From NCBI GenBank assembly GCA_964469815.1, contig CAYXZC010000029.1, forward strand, positions 1 to 23,167: 23,167 nt of DNA, written 5' to 3'. The notes under the pieces are model-generated. The model saw only the letters and a program-made list of their open reading frames with translations, had not been told where the DNA came from and made no database searches. Position 1 is the stretch's first letter; the number at the start of each line of letters is the position of its first letter. A program made the position numbers and the translations under genes. This stretch comes from MGBC163016 sp964469815. GTDB lineage: Bacteria > Actinomycetota > Coriobacteriia > Coriobacteriales > Eggerthellaceae. Positions 21,933-23,167 of the stretch are shown one piece after another.

Positions 21933-22595
21933 ATGACAAAGGATGCAAAGAGCGATGCTAGCGAAACACAGATCATAGATGTGCTTGGTGATGAGTTCTT
22001 CGAAGCTCGCAGAGCAGATGTATCAAAGCGTGTGAAACCGAAGCGCTTTGCGCACATCGAAGGTGTTGCGAAGACGGCTGAGGAGCTAGCTCGCATCTAT
22101 GGTGTGGATGAAAGGAAGGCTCGTCTCGCGGGTATCCTGCACGACTGGGACAAGAGCTACGGCAACAATGCGATGCGCGAGCGCATCTATGAGTTGGGTT
22201 TGGAAGACGAGATAGGCCCTTGGGTCGTTGAGAATCTTCCCGAGGTGCTGCATGGACCGAGCGCTGCGGCATATTTCGCAAGGCGCTTTCCCAATATCCC
22301 ATCTGATGTCATCCACGCCATAAAGGTGCATACCGTTGCATGCAAGGATATGTCGGATCTCGATAAGGTGCTCTATATCGCTGATGCGATCGAGCCGAAT
22401 CGGGATCATGCGGATGTCGAGCTCATGCGATGCAAGGTTGGCAAGGTTTCGCTCGATGATCTCTATCTGGAGGTCTACAAATACTGGATTGCGGCGCTTT
22501 TGAAAAGAGAAGTGGTCATGCACCCTGATACGATAGATATTTGGAACGATATGATCTACGATAGATCCAAAGCAAAGAAGAGCAAGTACGATTAG
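21933..22595 (+). CDS. yqeK: YqeK-type HD-domain Ap4A hydrolase
   Basis: HD-superfamily hydrolase; characterised YqeK proteins symmetrically split diadenosine tetraphosphate into two ADP. The metal-binding HD residues are visible: H41, H70-D71 (I-L-H-D-W-D-K), H107 (E-V-L-H-G-P), H133 (K-V-H-T) and D151 (Y-I-A-D-A-I-E-P). AAAGGGG at 21918-21924 is well spaced for ATG 21933 but too close for the in-frame ATG at 21927, which overlaps the nadD stop; the choice changes two residues. The 220-residue protein has a 35-residue polar N-terminal extension before the HD domain. The nadD-yqeK-rsfS order is widely conserved. Confidence 0.93.
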   Translation: MTKDAKSDASETQIIDVLGDEFFEARRADVSKRVKPKRFAHIEGVAKTAEELARIYGVDERKARLAGILHDWDKSYGNNAMRERIYELGLEDEIGPWVVENLPEVLHGPSAAAYFARRFPNIPSDVIHAIKVHTVACKDMSDLDKVLYIADAIEPNRDHADVELMRCKVGKVSLDDLYLEVYKYWIAALLKREVVMHPDTIDIWNDMIYDRSKAKKSKYD

Positions 22596-22613
22596 TCTTG
22601 AAGGGAATATGAT

Positions 22614-23048
22614 TTGAGCGAAGAGACGACCAGCAGGCAAGCGGCGATAATCGCCGCTAGGGCAGCAGATGAGAAGAAGGCCACCGATATCATGGTCCAA
22701 GAGGTTCGTGAGCTTATCGGGGTCACGGATTACTTCGTCATAGTCACGGCGAAGAATACGCGTCAAGTGGATGCGATCATCGATGAGATAGAGGAGAAGC
22801 TGCTAGAAGAGGCAGCGCTCAAGCCGGTGCATAGGGAAGTGTCGAGCGATGGATCGTGGTCGCTTCTGGATTATGGGCATCTCGTCGTGCATGTGTTCCA
22901 GCCTGAGACTCGCGAGTACTACAGGCTTGAAACGCTTTGGAACGATGCGCCGATAGTCGATCTGTCCAAGGAGCCGGGATTCGAGAATCTGGAGTATTCC
23001 GATAGGATCCGTGAGATGCTGGAAGAGATGGCTTCGAAGGTCGAATAG
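22614..23048 (+). CDS. rsfS: Ribosomal silencing factor RsfS
   Basis: Binds L14 on the 50S subunit and blocks subunit joining, lowering translation when nutrients are short. The 144-residue length and the motifs G-V-T-D-Y-F-V-I-V-T, S-W-S-L-L-D-Y-G-H-L-V-V-H-V-F and Y-Y-R-L-E-T-L-W identify it. The start is TTG 22614, seven bases after AAGGGA (22601-22606). An ATG at 22609 lies in another frame and gives only Met-Ile-stop, with its TGA overlapping the TTG, which is an unusual start context. It is the last recognisable gene; 18 bases separate it from yqeK. Confidence 0.95.
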   Translation: MSEETTSRQAAIIAARAADEKKATDIMVQEVRELIGVTDYFVIVTAKNTRQVDAIIDEIEEKLLEEAALKPVHREVSSDGSWSLLDYGHLVVHVFQPETREYYRLETLWNDAPIVDLSKEPGFENLEYSDRIREMLEEMASKVE

Positions 23049-23167
23049 CTTCAATGGGGCAAACGGGATGATAGGCCGAAGGTATCCCCTTTCGCATTTG
23101 GTGTCTTTCCGCATAACCTGCAAGGCCTTGTCCTTGGCTTCGAGCTGCGAAAATCGTGGTGAGTTAT

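Noticed and set aside
23049..23167. Possible gene or RNA in the last 119 bases
   Set aside because: A frame from ATG 23068 is open to the edge but has no ribosome-binding site and no family resemblance. A 10-base palindrome at 23121-23130 and a GGGAT/ATCCC pair are too weak to call. I see no tRNA.

Overview
The window reads as a chromosomal segment of an anaerobic, host-associated member of the Coriobacteriia (Actinomycetota), with roughly balanced base composition. This assignment is an inference from four things: the order rplU-rpmA-obg-proB-proA-nadD-yqeK-rsfS; a glutamine synthetase followed directly by a GlnR-type orphan regulator (an actinobacterial trait); a desulfoferrodoxin (an anaerobe's superoxide reductase); and Lys/Ala/Glu-rich tails on ribosomal proteins. 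An asaccharolytic, peptide-fermenting genus such as Cryptobacterium or Slackia would fit, but the species cannot be fixed from this sequence. Every confident gene is on the + strand. I saw no tRNA, rRNA, CRISPR array, transposase or integrase.

Layout. 1-1339: the end of an unidentified Cys-motif protein, a small zinc-ribbon protein and lgt (lipoprotein maturation), closely spaced. 1501-2536: desulfoferrodoxin, then ribosomal protein L31 with a long repeat-bearing tail, ending at a good terminator. 2537-2868: a long non-coding leader with several possible RNA stems. 2869-11203: a five-gene unit of a GadC-like antiporter with a very long cytosolic tail, a PuuP-like APC permease, an S10 serine carboxypeptidase, a phospholipase-B-like Ntn hydrolase and a C1-type aminopeptidase (PepC). 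None of the three hydrolases has a signal peptide, and the unit ends at a strong terminator. 11294-11522: a non-coding stretch with competing inverted repeats ahead of glnA. 11523-13545: glnA and a glnR-like gene one base apart. 13626-16253: polA. 16298-17258: a recognisable promoter, rplU, rpmA and a terminator. 17269-23048: obg, proB, proA, nadD, yqeK and rsfS, interrupted between proB and proA by a 76-nt inverted-repeat element. 23049-23167: no gene recognised.

How the genes work together. The central half looks like nitrogen and carbon acquisition from peptides: two amino-acid/amine carriers plus three cytosolic hydrolases able to trim C-termini, N-termini and amide bonds. Next to it lie ammonia assimilation (GS) and a GlnR-type regulator. 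The GlnR-like protein has lost the phosphorylation pocket (Glu at the acceptor site), and the GS has Glu where Bacillus GS has its feedback-sensing Arg62. Nitrogen control may therefore work differently here. The rest is housekeeping: ribosome, replication/repair, proline and NAD synthesis, Ap4A turnover and ribosome silencing. The least expected items are the peptide-use cassette with a hairpin in every gap, the switch-like repeats before glnA, the degenerate GlnR, the tails on L31 and L21, and the inverted-repeat element in the proB-proA gap.
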